DNA of 64,000 bases from Ruixingdingia sedimenti (GCF_031432425.1 NZ_JAVKPH010000018.1:16577-80576); one strand, 5' to 3'. Shown: positions 43,257 through 56,783, counted from the stretch's first letter. Translations and numbers: made by a program. Notes: generated from the sequence alone by a model not told the origin.

Positions 43257-44269
43257 GCTGTCAGCCCTAGCCGTTCACTCACATCCTCAAACCCCGGATC
43301 CTCGGCGTAGACCCGCTCGAGCTCGCGCCGTGCCTGCGCCTTGCGGCCCACCTGATCGTAGAGCACCGCGCGCTCGTAGCGCAGCTGGCGCAGGAGGGTG
43401 TCGGCACGGTCCTTGCGGCGGCGCAGCGTGAGTGTGAACACGTCGATGGCAGCGTCAGCCAGCCCGAGCCGGGCGAGCGCTCGGCCCCGGTAGAGCAGGA
43501 GCGCCGTTTCCACCGGCGTCTCGTTCGCGATCCCGGCAGTCAGGGCGACGACCCGTTCCAGCTGCGCGCGGTCCGCGTCGTCCTCGAGGGTCAGTTCCGC
43601 GAAGGACAGCAGCACCACCGGATCAGACGGCTCGATCGCGAGCAGCCTCTCGACATGGCGCATCGCTTCGGCGCGGTCCCCGTTGAGCTGTGCGATCTCG
43701 ACCAGCGCCAGCCGCGTGCCGCGCTCGCGGGGGCGGGCATGGGCATCGACCTCGGGCGTTACCGGAAAGGTCACCTGCGCGGCAACCCCGTATTTCTCCA
43801 GCAGGCTCCCCAGCCGGTCGAGACCGCCCAGCGCGGCCTCCAGATGACGCCGCGCGGGCGCGAATTCCTCGCGCCGGAGCCGCAGCATGCCCGCCATCCA
43901 GGCGGCATCGGGCAGCTCGGCGGCCTTCTCGAGCTCGGCAAGCGCGGCCGCCTCATCGCCCGCATTCAGCGCCTTCAGCCCGTTGACCAGGGCGCGCTCA
44001 TCCGCAGGCGTGAACAGCCGCTGGAAGAAGCCGAGGTTCAGCCGGTCGCGCTGGGCCACCCGGGGCGCATTGGCGGGTGACGGTCGGCGTGGCTCGTGCA
44101 CGGTGTAGAAGAGGCCCGTTCCAGGCAGACCAGCGGTGACCCGATTGCCGCGCGGGCTGACGGTGTATTTCGCGCCGCGCGGGCCAAGGGACAATGACGC
44201 TGTCGATTTCGACAGGTTCAGCGTGACACCGGGGGCAATCCGGATGCGGCGCCAGAAGCGGAAGGACAT
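43253..44269 (-). CDS. DUF4236 domain protein with TPR-like C-terminal region
   Basis: 338 aa. Residues 1-60 are DUF4236 (MSFRFWRRIRIAPGVTLNLSKSTASLSLGPRGAKYTVSPRG condensed into two strands). Residues 95-330 are helical repeats resembling TPR (LNAGDEAAALAELEKAAELPDAAWMAGMLRL). It starts 4 bases after the DUF499 stop and overlaps the GIY-YIG gene, so it is translationally coupled to both. A role in protein-protein contact within the system is possible. DUF4236 proteins also occur alone, so the link may be incidental. Confidence 0.8.
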   Translation of the reverse strand: MSFRFWRRIRIAPGVTLNLSKSTASLSLGPRGAKYTVSPRGNRVTAGLPGTGLFYTVHEPRRPSPANAPRVAQRDRLNLGFFQRLFTPADERALVNGLKALNAGDEAAALAELEKAAELPDAAWMAGMLRLRREEFAPARRHLEAALGGLDRLGSLLEKYGVAAQVTFPVTPEVDAHARPRERGTRLALVEIAQLNGDRAEAMRHVERLLAIEPSDPVVLLSFAELTLEDDADRAQLERVVALTAGIANETPVETALLLYRGRALARLGLADAAIDVFTLTLRRRKDRADTLLRQLRYERAVLYDQVGRKAQARRELERVYAEDPGFEDVSERLGLTA

Positions 44270-44273
44270 CCGT

Positions 44274-47570
<3,297 letters not shown>

Positions 47571-47600
47571 CGGTGAAATCCTTTACTCAATGCAGTCGGG

Positions 47601-47864
47601 TCAATCGCGAGGCAGGAAGCCACTGGCATTCACGGCAGGGATCGGCAGATCCTTCATGTTCAGATGGACAATGATCTTTTCCCCGTAGTGGGGCGCCCAG
47701 CCGTCCCAATTGCCTTCGTAGCAAGACCTACAGACGTCGATCCCATAGCGCGCGATATGCTTGCCGTCGTAGCGCCCCGGTCCGAACTGGTAGCCCGAGC
47801 CGCAGGTGAAACACGTTTGCATGAACTTGTAGCCGTCTCGATCCGCCATGCGGGAGCCCTTCAT
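47601..47864 (-). CDS. Small zinc-ribbon-like protein
   Basis: 87 aa. Two CxxC pairs (CFTCGSGYQ and CRSCYEGN) about 25 residues apart indicate a zinc ribbon. The ATG at 47864 overlaps the methylase stop (ATGA); a second ATG at 47849 has AAGGG upstream and is also possible. It lies between the methylase and ATPase genes of the Hma-like set, so it may be a structural or targeting subunit. I do not recognise a family. Confidence 0.7.
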   Translation of the reverse strand: MKGSRMADRDGYKFMQTCFTCGSGYQFGPGRYDGKHIARYGIDVCRSCYEGNWDGWAPHYGEKIIVHLNMKDLPIPAVNASGFLPRD

Positions 47865-50782
47865 ACCTCAAACCTCATCTGCCGGTTCCGCCCTTCAAGC
47901 GAAACCGTGGCGGCCATCTGGCTCAGCTCGGACCAGTCGGCGATCAGGGCGTTGTAGACCGTGGCCTCGGACGCCTCGCGGCGTTTGTTGGCGGCGATGT
48001 CGTAGAGGCAATAGGCCAGATCCTTAACCGCCTCGGCCTGAGGCCCTAGGCGTTTGAGCAGTGCCGCACTGTCGTGCGACAGGCCCGTCCGCTCGTGCAG
48101 GCGCACGAGGTGCTGCAGGCATTCCCAGACGGTCAGATGCCCGTCCTCCTCGGGCGCCCAGTCGGGGTCGAGCTCGTCGCGTTTCAGCAGCCGCACCTTG
48201 CCCGCAGCGCTTTCGACGATCCCGGCATGCTTCACGCTGTCGACCGCAATCCCGCGGGCGCGCGCAAGGCTGTCGGCGACGCCGAAATCCCCCTTGCCCA
48301 TGCCGTTCTGCTCGAACCAGGTGATGGCAAAGCGGGTGTCGGCGTCGAACTCGCCCTGGATGCCGCCGAGATACTCGTCGAGCTCGGCATTGATCAGTTG
48401 CAGCGCGGTCTTGACCGTCATCGCGCTGTCGTCGGCCTCGAGCACAGCGCGGTAGCGCGAGTAGACGCCCATGCCGGGGCCGATGGCCGATTGCGGCATG
48501 TCGGCCGGGGCGATGTTGGCGGCCTGAAGCTCGGCGATGGCAGGGGGCAGCTCACGTTTCAGGGCGCGAATGAACTCAGCCCGAGTAATAACTTCAGCCG
48601 AAACTTCCTTCTTGCGGCAAACAAGAACAACCGAGTTGGCGAGGGCATTGGTTCCCGAAGCGATCATGCGGTTCGCCATCTCGGTGCGCATCGGCCATGT
48701 GCCGACCACGGCATACCCGGCCTCGACCACTGCTTGCAGGAAGGTGGCCCAACCCGTCGAACTGATGCCTTCCTGAGCGACCTCACTCTGCTTGAAAGCA
48801 TAGTAAATGGCGGCAGGGTATTCTGAACCGGTACGGGCTGCCATATTGCCGATGGCTTTTCGCATTCCCAAAAGGAAAAAGTCCTCAGCCGCCTTCTTGC
48901 CACCATGCCTGTAAGGCGTAGCGACGAGTTCCTCATTTTTCGGCGTAGCTAGAATTCCAAACAAACTTGGGTAGATTGTTCGCAATGCCGGGCGCATCCA
49001 GCTGAAAAAGAAATCCGAGAGGTCTGAATAACCGATATTGTCGTAATACGGCGGATCGGTGGAGATAACCGCACCATCTGGAAACTCTACTGTTTGAGCG
49101 TCATGCTGCACAACACGGCCGGGCGAACTGGGCATTAGTTTTTCAATAACTCGCAAAACCCATTCCACATTATTCAAGAAATTCCCTGTCGCTGATGAGA
49201 ATGGATTCCCCTCAGCATAGTCCCAAGTCATAGGCAGAGCCTGTCGCGCAAAGGTATTCCGCAACGCCTCCATCTTTGGAGATGAGTCCCACGTGCAAAT
49301 TGTTGAACCACGATCCGCTGATCTGTTTATTGCGAAGCTCATGAACACGCATATTGCGTCAGCGTATGCCGCTGCGCCAATCCCCCCATCTGCGAGACCG
49401 GCCTCGTCCAGATGCAATTTGGTATCCTTGGCGTCTTCCATGACCTGTTGCCGCAGTTCCGAAAGAAGCCCGATCATTGTATTTAGAATCGACAGTTGCC
49501 TTTGTGTGAATGCATCTCCCCAAAGTGGCATGCCGTACATTGGCAGTCGGTCGACGTCGTGAGACGGTGCCGGAACCCGACCTTCGGGTTTCCATTCAGC
49601 CCGCACGCTAAGCGCAAGCGTGGCATGGGCGTCATCCGAATCCACGTAAATGCGGCCGCGCGGACCTTCCGCCACAATGGCCATCAGTTGTGCGCCGAGC
49701 CGTCCCGCCTGAGCCTGCGCCCTCACATAATCGACATCAATCGCGGCGCTGGAAAGGGGACAGACGAAGTTGCCACGACCAACTTTGTTTCCGTCTTTCG
49801 CAACGGCCAACTCCGCTTTGGTCCCGCCACGGCGCACCCGGAACCTGACTTTCTTGGTCTGCTTGTCCACTATGGGTTCAACCCAAGCTTCTTTTCCGGG
49901 TTTTGATCCAAGGACAAAGCTCGACGCGATAGGCACTTGCACATCCGAGAAGGCCGGGTCCGGGCTCGGCACTGTCCGCGCCCAGATCCAAGCGATCACC
50001 GTCGCCTTGCCACCACCAAACTCCTTCGGCAGGTCCACCTGCGGGTAGAGATGCCCGATGCGCTCCCACGCCTTCTCGCGCATCCATTCGCCATAGTATT
50101 TCACATCCTCGGCCAGCCCCTCGGCGTTGCGATAGAACGAACGCTCCTTGATGCCGGGGTGGATGGGGGGCATGTCCTTGAATTTCGGCGGGATCTCGAT
50201 CATCGCCTTGCCGATCATCACCGCCACCGGGTTCAGGTCGGACCCATAGGCGGGCAGGCCCAGCCGCTGCGCCTCGAGCGGGATCGACCCGCCGCCCGAG
50301 AACGGGTCATAGACCGGGGGCAGCACGCCGCCGCAGCTGCGCCGGATCTCGGCCCGTGCGCGTTCCAGCACCTCCTCGTTGGTCGAGTTCTCCCACTTCA
50401 CCAGGTCCTCGATGATGGCGAAGAGCCGCTTGCGCTCGATCTCGACCGCCACATCCTCCAGCGTCGGTTCCGGCGCATTCGCCGCCGCCCCCTGCGCCGA
50501 GGCCTTGCTCTTCTCCCAGGCCGCCACCCGCCCGGGCAGCTCCGCCTCCGCCCGCGCGCGCAGTTTCGGATCGGCCATCAGCTCATCGACGCAGGACGAG
50601 GGATCGTCCACCAGTTGCGCGAACAGCACCGCCCGACACGCCGCCAGAGGCCGCCGCGCCCACCACAGGTGCAGGGTGGAGGGATGCCCATGCCGGATCG
50701 ACTTCTCCCGCGCCGAGGCGGCATTGATCGCCTCGAGCGGGATGGCTACTTCGATGAGTTTCTTCTTGTAGGGCTGGGACAC
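47861..50782 (-). CDS. DUF1156 DNA methyltransferase (COG1743-type)
   Basis: 973 aa. DUF1156 region at the start includes HPSTLHLWWARRPL (33-46), the SAM-binding motif DPFSGGGSIPLEA (159-171) and the catalytic DPPYYDN (576-582), with a large insertion between. Predicted adenine methyltransferase, the M part of an Hma-like system. It would mark self DNA or modify phage DNA. The central third, roughly 48550-49960, is visibly less GC-rich than either end, suggesting a recombinant segment covering motif IV. Starts 3 bases after the 160-aa gene and couples to the zinc-ribbon gene. Confidence 0.9.
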   Translation of the reverse strand: MSQPYKKKLIEVAIPLEAINAASAREKSIRHGHPSTLHLWWARRPLAACRAVLFAQLVDDPSSCVDELMADPKLRARAEAELPGRVAAWEKSKASAQGAAANAPEPTLEDVAVEIERKRLFAIIEDLVKWENSTNEEVLERARAEIRRSCGGVLPPVYDPFSGGGSIPLEAQRLGLPAYGSDLNPVAVMIGKAMIEIPPKFKDMPPIHPGIKERSFYRNAEGLAEDVKYYGEWMREKAWERIGHLYPQVDLPKEFGGGKATVIAWIWARTVPSPDPAFSDVQVPIASSFVLGSKPGKEAWVEPIVDKQTKKVRFRVRRGGTKAELAVAKDGNKVGRGNFVCPLSSAAIDVDYVRAQAQAGRLGAQLMAIVAEGPRGRIYVDSDDAHATLALSVRAEWKPEGRVPAPSHDVDRLPMYGMPLWGDAFTQRQLSILNTMIGLLSELRQQVMEDAKDTKLHLDEAGLADGGIGAAAYADAICVFMSFAINRSADRGSTICTWDSSPKMEALRNTFARQALPMTWDYAEGNPFSSATGNFLNNVEWVLRVIEKLMPSSPGRVVQHDAQTVEFPDGAVISTDPPYYDNIGYSDLSDFFFSWMRPALRTIYPSLFGILATPKNEELVATPYRHGGKKAAEDFFLLGMRKAIGNMAARTGSEYPAAIYYAFKQSEVAQEGISSTGWATFLQAVVEAGYAVVGTWPMRTEMANRMIASGTNALANSVVLVCRKKEVSAEVITRAEFIRALKRELPPAIAELQAANIAPADMPQSAIGPGMGVYSRYRAVLEADDSAMTVKTALQLINAELDEYLGGIQGEFDADTRFAITWFEQNGMGKGDFGVADSLARARGIAVDSVKHAGIVESAAGKVRLLKRDELDPDWAPEEDGHLTVWECLQHLVRLHERTGLSHDSAALLKRLGPQAEAVKDLAYCLYDIAANKRREASEATVYNALIADWSELSQMAATVSLEGRNRQMRFEV

Positions 50783-50785
50783 GGC

Positions 50786-51268
50786 TTACTCCGGGAATTC
50801 GATGAAGGTGGGCACGGCAACAAGTTCGGGCCCACGCGGCGGGGCGTTCTTGCGCCAGCCGCCTTTGATGGTCTGCAATTTCGAAATTGGAAAACGCTCC
50901 GCGGCGGCCAGCGGCATGAGCTGCCGGACGTGCCAGAAAACGGCCCAGTGGCCCTTGTTGTCTGTGTAATACTGGCCCGTGGTCGGCGGGCGATGCTCCA
51001 TCCCCAGCGAGTGCCGACCGTTGTGCGTTTCCTCGCTGCCGACATACCAGCCGATCCAAGACACCATCGATGTAACCTTGGCGGGGTCGTCCTCGTGCGA
51101 GGGATAGATCACGACCGGCACCGGCTCGCCTTCGCGGCGCTGGTCGATGTCGCGAAAGAGTTCGAACTTTCGAGAGCCGAACGCCACGAAGCCTTTCTCG
51201 GCCGCGATGCCCTGACCGGACTCGAGATGCTCCAGAGGAACAGGGGCCAGAATGGCGAAATCCTTCAT
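50786..51268 (-). CDS. Hypothetical protein of Hma-like operon
   Basis: 160 aa. No family recognised. The core has VAFGSRKFELFRDIDQR and VPVVIYPSHEDD, then GHWAVFWHVRQLMPLA, so a compact alpha/beta fold is likely. The ATG overlaps the helicase stop codon (ATGA) and the stop is 3 bases before the methylase. Its fixed place between helicase and methylase suggests an essential small subunit. Confidence 0.75.
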   Translation of the reverse strand: MKDFAILAPVPLEHLESGQGIAAEKGFVAFGSRKFELFRDIDQRREGEPVPVVIYPSHEDDPAKVTSMVSWIGWYVGSEETHNGRHSLGMEHRPPTTGQYYTDNKGHWAVFWHVRQLMPLAAAERFPISKLQTIKGGWRKNAPPRGPELVAVPTFIEFPE

Positions 51269-54200
51269 CGCGGAACCTCCGCCCGCTCGAGCAGGCTCTT
51301 GATGCTGAATTGAATCGCGTTGTGCTCAAAGGGCGGCTCGCGCGTGTCGAGTGCGCCGTGGACATAGCGCGGCGCAGTGGCGAAGCCGTTCTCGACCTGG
51401 ACGACGGCCAGGATGAACTTGTCGGGCTCGTGCAGCGAGGTGATGACCTCCTGCCGCGTGATCATCACCGTGTCGGCGCCGTCGATGCGGCCTTTGACCT
51501 CGATGAAGCGCAGGTGGTCCGCCTTGGGGTCGTAGGAGGCGATGTCGTAGCCGACTTTCTGAGCGGAGACGTCGGTGGGTGCGTTCCCCAACGCGCGCTC
51601 GACGGCCATGACCGCGTCCATCGCCGCGATCTCGATCTTGCGCCGGGCGACCGGATCCTCGGAAAATCCGTTCGCGGTCGCGGCGAGTTCGTCCGCTGGC
51701 GCGCGAGAATTCAGTAGGCCGCGCGGAATGACGACCATGCCGCCGCGCACGCGCGGAGGCTGGGCAGAGATGAAGCGTTCTTGGTCGAGCGCTTCCAAAC
51801 GGCGCTTCAGACGCTCGGCCAGCTCCTCGGCCCGTCGCTGCGCGTTCTGCCAGTTGAGGCGGGTCTTCTTGCCGGCGCGCTCCTCCTCCTTCAGCTCGAA
51901 GGCGCGCGCGTCCCAGTAGTTGATTTCCTTCTTGAGCCGCGCCTTCACCTCCTGCTCGACCTGGTCGATCTCGGGGATGCGGCGCGCCTTGACCTCCGCG
52001 ACGTGCTTCTGGGCGAGTTCGACGGTGGCGAAGCGGACGGCAGTCTTTTCGAGGTCCGTGCGCAGCCAGTCGGCCTGCAGCAGATCCTCGACGCGCGCGA
52101 TCTCTTCGGGGCGCGCCGGGCGCAGGTTCAGGTGGGGTGCGATGCCGGCGTTGGTCGTGGCGCCGTTCCGGTCGATCGCGGCGAACTGGAGACGCTCAGA
52201 GACGATGTGGGACCTGCCAGCGGCCGTGGGCCGGCCGTCCTGAACGCTGTGCTCCAGAAGAAAAATTGCGGCGATCTCCTCGCCGGGATCCGTGTCGTCG
52301 ACCAGGATGGCCCCGCGCTTCATGAGGTGATCGTATTGCTCTCGCACGAGGCTGATCACCGCCTCCAGCAACGGATGACCCGGGCAGATGAAGGCCGCGA
52401 CAGGTTGCTGGTTGATCTTGTTCTTCTCGAAGCAGATCCGTTCGTACTTCTTCTGGATTGGCGCACCGGTGCCGACCTGGCGATCCCGCTCGCGGATGTT
52501 CAGCGGGACGTGGGTGATCTCCCAGCGGCCTTCTTCACGGCGCTTGATCTGGCCACCGAGGTGCTTGAACGCCTCTACGAAGAAGCTCTGGATATGATGC
52601 GGCTGGAGACGCTGAGCCTCGGCCCGCTCCATTTCGATCCGCAGTTCGTGCACGCGGGCGGCGGGCATGGTGTCGTTCGTGAGGGCTCGGCGCTCCAGAA
52701 GCTGGAGGAGGTGTTGCTGATCGACCGCGCCGTCAACCGCCTGAAACAGCCTCGCCTTCACGTCCTCCTGCTCGCCGTACTGGATGGCTTCCACCAGCAG
52801 ATCGCGCAGCGCCGTTCCTTCGAACAGTTCGCCCAACACGTCGTAGACGCGGCCGCCGAGGGCTTCCCGCGCCGCCTCAAGCTTCTCGAGGAGACGAGCA
52901 TAGACCTCGCCTTCACGGGTATCAGCGGCGACGAGGTTCCAGAGATGGCAGACCTCGGTCTGACCGATCCGGTGAATGCGGCCGAACCGTTGCTCGATCT
53001 TGTTCGGGTTCCAGGGCAGGTCATAGTTGACCATCAGGTGGCCGCGCTGAAGGTTGACGCCTTCGCCAGCGGCATCGTTCGCGATCAGGACTAGCATGTC
53101 CCGATCCTGCATGAAGCGTTCGACGACCTTGCGCCTCTCCTCCCGGGTGACGCCCCCATGGATGACTTCGACAGCTCCCGGCTTTCCGAGGCGCGCGCGC
53201 ACCTTTTCCAGCAGGTAGTGCAAGGTATCCTTGGGCTCGGTGAAGATGATCAGTTTGCGCCGGTTTCCATCGCTGTCGACCATCAGCTCATCGTCGAGGA
53301 TGCGATCGAGCTGGGTCCACTTGGTATCCTTTCCCGAGCGAAGGACGTCGAGCGCCATAATCTCCAGTCCCTTGAGGGTCTGGACCTCGATCTCGAGCTG
53401 TTCCACCGTCTCTGCGGTCGTGGCGCCGGTTGAGATCAGATCCTCGAGCTCATCGACCTCGTCCTGGCCGTATTCGTCGATGTTCTTCAGCACTTCGTCC
53501 GGGACGCTCGGCTCGTGAAAATCGGCGCGGCCGCCCTTGCGAGCCAGCCTGGCTTCGGCCAGCTCAGCTTCCAGCCTCTCTCGTCTGCGCTTCAGGGACT
53601 GATAGATTGCGGCAGGCGACGAGGCGAGACGACGCTGCAGGATCTGAAGCGCGAAGCCGACATTGTTTCGTTTCTTGCCATCCTGCTCCGCGAACCGCTG
53701 CACGCGGTTCATCTCCGTCCGAACGTATTCTGTGACGGCGCTGTAGAGCGCAGCCTCTTCGGGTGATAGGTCATATTTCACCGTGTACGCCCGACGTTCA
53801 GGAAACAGCGGCCTGCCGTCGAATTTCAGCAGCTCTTCCTTGGTCAGGCGGCGCATCATGTCGGCACTGTCGGCGTAATGCACGCCGTCACGGAAGCGAC
53901 CTTCGAAGCGGTCGCCATCCAGCAGCGCCATGAAAAGCTGGAAGTCCTCCTCCTTGCCGTTGTGCGGCGTCGCGGACATCAGTAGCAGGTGGCGACAGAC
54001 TCGGCCGAGCTGTTGGCCCAGCTGGTATCGCTTGGTGTACTTGACGTCGCCGCCGAAGTAGCTGGCCGACATGCGGTGCGCTTCGTCGCAGATGATCAAG
54101 TCCCATTCCGTGGACGAAGCGAGCTTCTGCTGGAGATCCTCGTTCCGCGCGAGAACATCGAGGCGAGCGATGAGCCGGTTGCGGTCATTGAAGACGTTGC

Positions 54201-54777
54201 CCGAACGCGAGGTCTCGATCATGTCGCGGGAAAGAATGTCGAACTCGAGCGAGAACTTCTCTCCCAGCTCGTCCTGCCATTGCTCGACAAGGCTGCCGGG
54301 CGCGACGACCAGACAGCGTTCGAGATCGCTACGCGCGATCAGCTCCTTGATCAGGAGGCCCGCCATGATGGTCTTGCCGGCTCCCGGATCGTCGGCAAGC
54401 AGGAAGCGAAGCGGCTGCCGCGGCAGCATTTCGCCGTAGACGGCCGTGATCTGGTGCGGAAGCGGATCGACGAGGCTCGTGTGGATCGCCAGATACGGGT
54501 CGAAGTAGTGCGCGAGCTTGATCCGGTTCGCTTCCGTCACGAGCCGCAGAAGACTTCCATCGGCATCGAAAGACCATGCACGGCCTCGCTGCTCGACGGA
54601 GAGGCGATGCTCGTCATCCCGATAGAGCGTGGTCTCTGAAACGCTGCCGCCTGGCACCCGGTACACAAGGTTGATCGCTTGATCCCCAATCCATTCGACT
54701 GAAACCGCTTCAACCGTTTGGTTCGGAACAACGCCCGCAACGGAGGCACCATTTTTGATGTCTTCGAGCTTGGTCAC
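51265..54777 (-). CDS. SNF2-type helicase with C-terminal DUF3883 domain
   Basis: 1170 aa. Walker A DDPGAGKT at 129-136, DEAH at 231-234, MSATPHN near 268 and the second RecA domain with RFGRIHRIGQ form a complete SF2/SNF2 motor. The C-terminal 150 residues hold a DUF3883 domain (LRFIEVKGR...ITRQEV), a PD-(D/E)XK-related fold that may retain nuclease activity. Start is GTG at 54777. This is the helicase of the Hma-like set and probably translocates on DNA to find unmodified phage DNA. Confidence 0.92.
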   Translation of the reverse strand: MTKLEDIKNGASVAGVVPNQTVEAVSVEWIGDQAINLVYRVPGGSVSETTLYRDDEHRLSVEQRGRAWSFDADGSLLRLVTEANRIKLAHYFDPYLAIHTSLVDPLPHQITAVYGEMLPRQPLRFLLADDPGAGKTIMAGLLIKELIARSDLERCLVVAPGSLVEQWQDELGEKFSLEFDILSRDMIETSRSGNVFNDRNRLIARLDVLARNEDLQQKLASSTEWDLIICDEAHRMSASYFGGDVKYTKRYQLGQQLGRVCRHLLLMSATPHNGKEEDFQLFMALLDGDRFEGRFRDGVHYADSADMMRRLTKEELLKFDGRPLFPERRAYTVKYDLSPEEAALYSAVTEYVRTEMNRVQRFAEQDGKKRNNVGFALQILQRRLASSPAAIYQSLKRRRERLEAELAEARLARKGGRADFHEPSVPDEVLKNIDEYGQDEVDELEDLISTGATTAETVEQLEIEVQTLKGLEIMALDVLRSGKDTKWTQLDRILDDELMVDSDGNRRKLIIFTEPKDTLHYLLEKVRARLGKPGAVEVIHGGVTREERRKVVERFMQDRDMLVLIANDAAGEGVNLQRGHLMVNYDLPWNPNKIEQRFGRIHRIGQTEVCHLWNLVAADTREGEVYARLLEKLEAAREALGGRVYDVLGELFEGTALRDLLVEAIQYGEQEDVKARLFQAVDGAVDQQHLLQLLERRALTNDTMPAARVHELRIEMERAEAQRLQPHHIQSFFVEAFKHLGGQIKRREEGRWEITHVPLNIRERDRQVGTGAPIQKKYERICFEKNKINQQPVAAFICPGHPLLEAVISLVREQYDHLMKRGAILVDDTDPGEEIAAIFLLEHSVQDGRPTAAGRSHIVSERLQFAAIDRNGATTNAGIAPHLNLRPARPEEIARVEDLLQADWLRTDLEKTAVRFATVELAQKHVAEVKARRIPEIDQVEQEVKARLKKEINYWDARAFELKEEERAGKKTRLNWQNAQRRAEELAERLKRRLEALDQERFISAQPPRVRGGMVVIPRGLLNSRAPADELAATANGFSEDPVARRKIEIAAMDAVMAVERALGNAPTDVSAQKVGYDIASYDPKADHLRFIEVKGRIDGADTVMITRQEVITSLHEPDKFILAVVQVENGFATAPRYVHGALDTREPPFEHNAIQFSIKSLLERAEVPR

Positions 54778-54860
54778 AACGCAACCTCGCTAAAATTCCG
54801 CAGCGGCGAGGTTTCGCGCCGGTGGCCGCGCGGGACGAATCGCTTGTGAACAGCATCCAT
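54774..54860 (-). CDS. Micro-ORF coupling DUF262 and helicase genes
   Basis: 28 codons: ATG at 54860 begins directly after the DUF262 stop (TGA at 54863-54861), and its TGA overlaps the helicase GTG start. The peptide (MDAVHKRFVPRGHRRE...) is basic and has no known family. It fills an otherwise 83-base gap and would keep ribosomes moving from one gene to the next. It could equally be a chance frame. Confidence 0.3.
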   Translation of the reverse strand: MDAVHKRFVPRGHRRETSPLRNFSEVAL

Positions 54861-56783
54861 TCAGGCGGCCTCCTCTGCACCCGGGTCGGGCAGGTCAAAG
54901 CCTTCGTCGTCCTGCGGCACGTCCTCGCCCTCCTCAGGCGCGGCGTCGGAACGGGTGATGGCATGGCCGGTCGCGCGGGAGATCATGGCAAGCAGCCGGG
55001 ATTCCCGATCCGCCATGAAACCTGCGAAATCATTTGCCCGTAGGAGGGTCGGCTCCATCGCGTGCGAAGCCAGATACTCATCGAGCGCATCGCGGGCGAT
55101 GGGCGGCGTATCCTTACCGCCAGTCTGCAGTCGCTCCAGGTAGACCGACGGCGCGACGCCCCCGAGGATGCGGTTTGTCTTGTAGCTGAGCGGGGTCTTG
55201 TTGATGACAGTGTCGAAGACCTTGGGCTCGATCTTCTCCTTCTTGCACCAGTCCTGCGGGAAGATGTGGTGTATATCGACATATTCGTCGAAGAAGACCG
55301 TTTGGCCGAAGGGCTGGCCCGAGCGAAAATCGATCGCTCCCTCAGCCATCAGCAGGGCGTGGATACCTTTGTAGGCAGCCGACAAGCGCGTGCGCAAGGT
55401 CCGCAGGCGCTCCGGACGGAAGCGGCCGTCAATGATTGTGCTCGGTTCGGGTCCCCCATCAAGCCATGCTGGAACTTCCAGCACGTCCTTCGAGAAGCGA
55501 GACTCGATGGCCGACCCGTAGAGTTCGCCGAAGATGCCGCACCAGAACCAACGTGCGAGCTTGTCGCGTATCGCGGCATGATCGAACTTCGGCCCGATCA
55601 TCGCGAGAATCGCAGCGAAGGGCACAAGCTGGCCCTGATACGGCAAGTCGATGACTCGATAGATGTGATTCTGGCGCAGGAAGCGCGCCGCAGCCTTGAA
55701 CCCTTCTTCGACTGGCCCACGGTGCTTCAGATAGGCCTCAAGTGGCAGATCGAGCAGCGATTGGCGCGTGGCGCGGACGGCAGAAAGCTCCGAGTCTTTT
55801 CGTCCGGCAGCGATTTCGGCCGCGCGCTTCTCGACCCCGTGCAGGAGCGCAATCGCCTGAAGCACGTCAGTCGCCGCGACCTTCTCCAGAACGCCGAACT
55901 TCTGCTCTGCCGCGCGGCCGTAGAGCTGAAGCCTGCCCTGCATCCCGGCCTGGCCTTCAGCGCCAAGCCAGTCGTCGCGCAGACGATGGCCGCGGGCGGC
56001 GTACATCGCCGTGACGAGTTCGAATGCGTCGAGAGGCTTACCGCCGGTGTTTACCTTCTCGAAAACCAGACAGACTGCTTCGTGCGTGGTTTCCGGGCTC
56101 AACGCGATCACAGGCAACTGGTAGGACTTGAAGTTCTGGAGGACTTCGTTCTTGAAAACTCGGAAGAGCGAGCGCGTCTCCGGATCACGGTCTCGCCAAT
56201 AATCGTCGAAACCATCCTGCCATTCGTCCCAGTCGAACACTTGGTTGAGCGGAAACATGAGGTTCTGGTACTCGAGCTCCGGCGTGGAGAGATCGAGGTC
56301 GATTTTCCGGTCGAAGCTCGACTTGATCCGCCTGTCTTCAGGCACCGCAACAATGGCGCTCTCCCGGTCCTCGGCAGGGTCCATCGCCTTGCGGATGTCG
56401 ATGTAGAACCAGCGATCCACCAGCTTGAGCCGGGGGGTAACAGTACGAACTACCTCGCGACGCAGGCAGGTTTGGTAGAGCGAGGTCATGCGCTGTTGGC
56501 CATCCAGCAGGAGCTGTTCAGGCGCGCTGTTCCCGACTGCCGAATCTGCGCCTTGGATTGGTCGACGCGCGAACGTGTCTGCTGCGCCTTGCTTCACCTC
56601 AAGCGTCATCAAGGCGCCAACCGGAAACGCCTGTGAGATCGAAGCGATCAGCCCCTTGATGCGCTCCTCGTCCCAGACCCAGCTTCGCTGGAAGTCGGGC
56701 AGCTGTATTTTGCCACTCGCGCAATGACGCAGAAGCTCCTCGAGGCTGACCGGGTTCGTCTTGAATGCGGCTTGCTTACCCAA
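54861..56783 (-). CDS. DUF262 / DUF1524-type nuclease (GmrSD-like)
   Basis: 640 aa. The DUF262 domain has QLPDFQRSWVWDEERIKGLI (27-46) and LLLDGQQRMTSLY with DGQQR at 94-98, the ParB-like nucleotide-hydrolysing pattern. The C-terminal HNH-like site of DUF1524 is seen as DIHHIFPQDW with H505-H506. GmrSD enzymes cut modified phage DNA in a nucleotide-dependent way. It is the second gene of the operon after the BrxR-like repressor, so it may add restriction to the Hma-like system. Start is TTG at 56783 with GGAG upstream. Confidence 0.9.
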   Translation of the reverse strand: MGKQAAFKTNPVSLEELLRHCASGKIQLPDFQRSWVWDEERIKGLIASISQAFPVGALMTLEVKQGAADTFARRPIQGADSAVGNSAPEQLLLDGQQRMTSLYQTCLRREVVRTVTPRLKLVDRWFYIDIRKAMDPAEDRESAIVAVPEDRRIKSSFDRKIDLDLSTPELEYQNLMFPLNQVFDWDEWQDGFDDYWRDRDPETRSLFRVFKNEVLQNFKSYQLPVIALSPETTHEAVCLVFEKVNTGGKPLDAFELVTAMYAARGHRLRDDWLGAEGQAGMQGRLQLYGRAAEQKFGVLEKVAATDVLQAIALLHGVEKRAAEIAAGRKDSELSAVRATRQSLLDLPLEAYLKHRGPVEEGFKAAARFLRQNHIYRVIDLPYQGQLVPFAAILAMIGPKFDHAAIRDKLARWFWCGIFGELYGSAIESRFSKDVLEVPAWLDGGPEPSTIIDGRFRPERLRTLRTRLSAAYKGIHALLMAEGAIDFRSGQPFGQTVFFDEYVDIHHIFPQDWCKKEKIEPKVFDTVINKTPLSYKTNRILGGVAPSVYLERLQTGGKDTPPIARDALDEYLASHAMEPTLLRANDFAGFMADRESRLLAMISRATGHAITRSDAAPEEGEDVPQDDEGFDLPDPGAEEAA

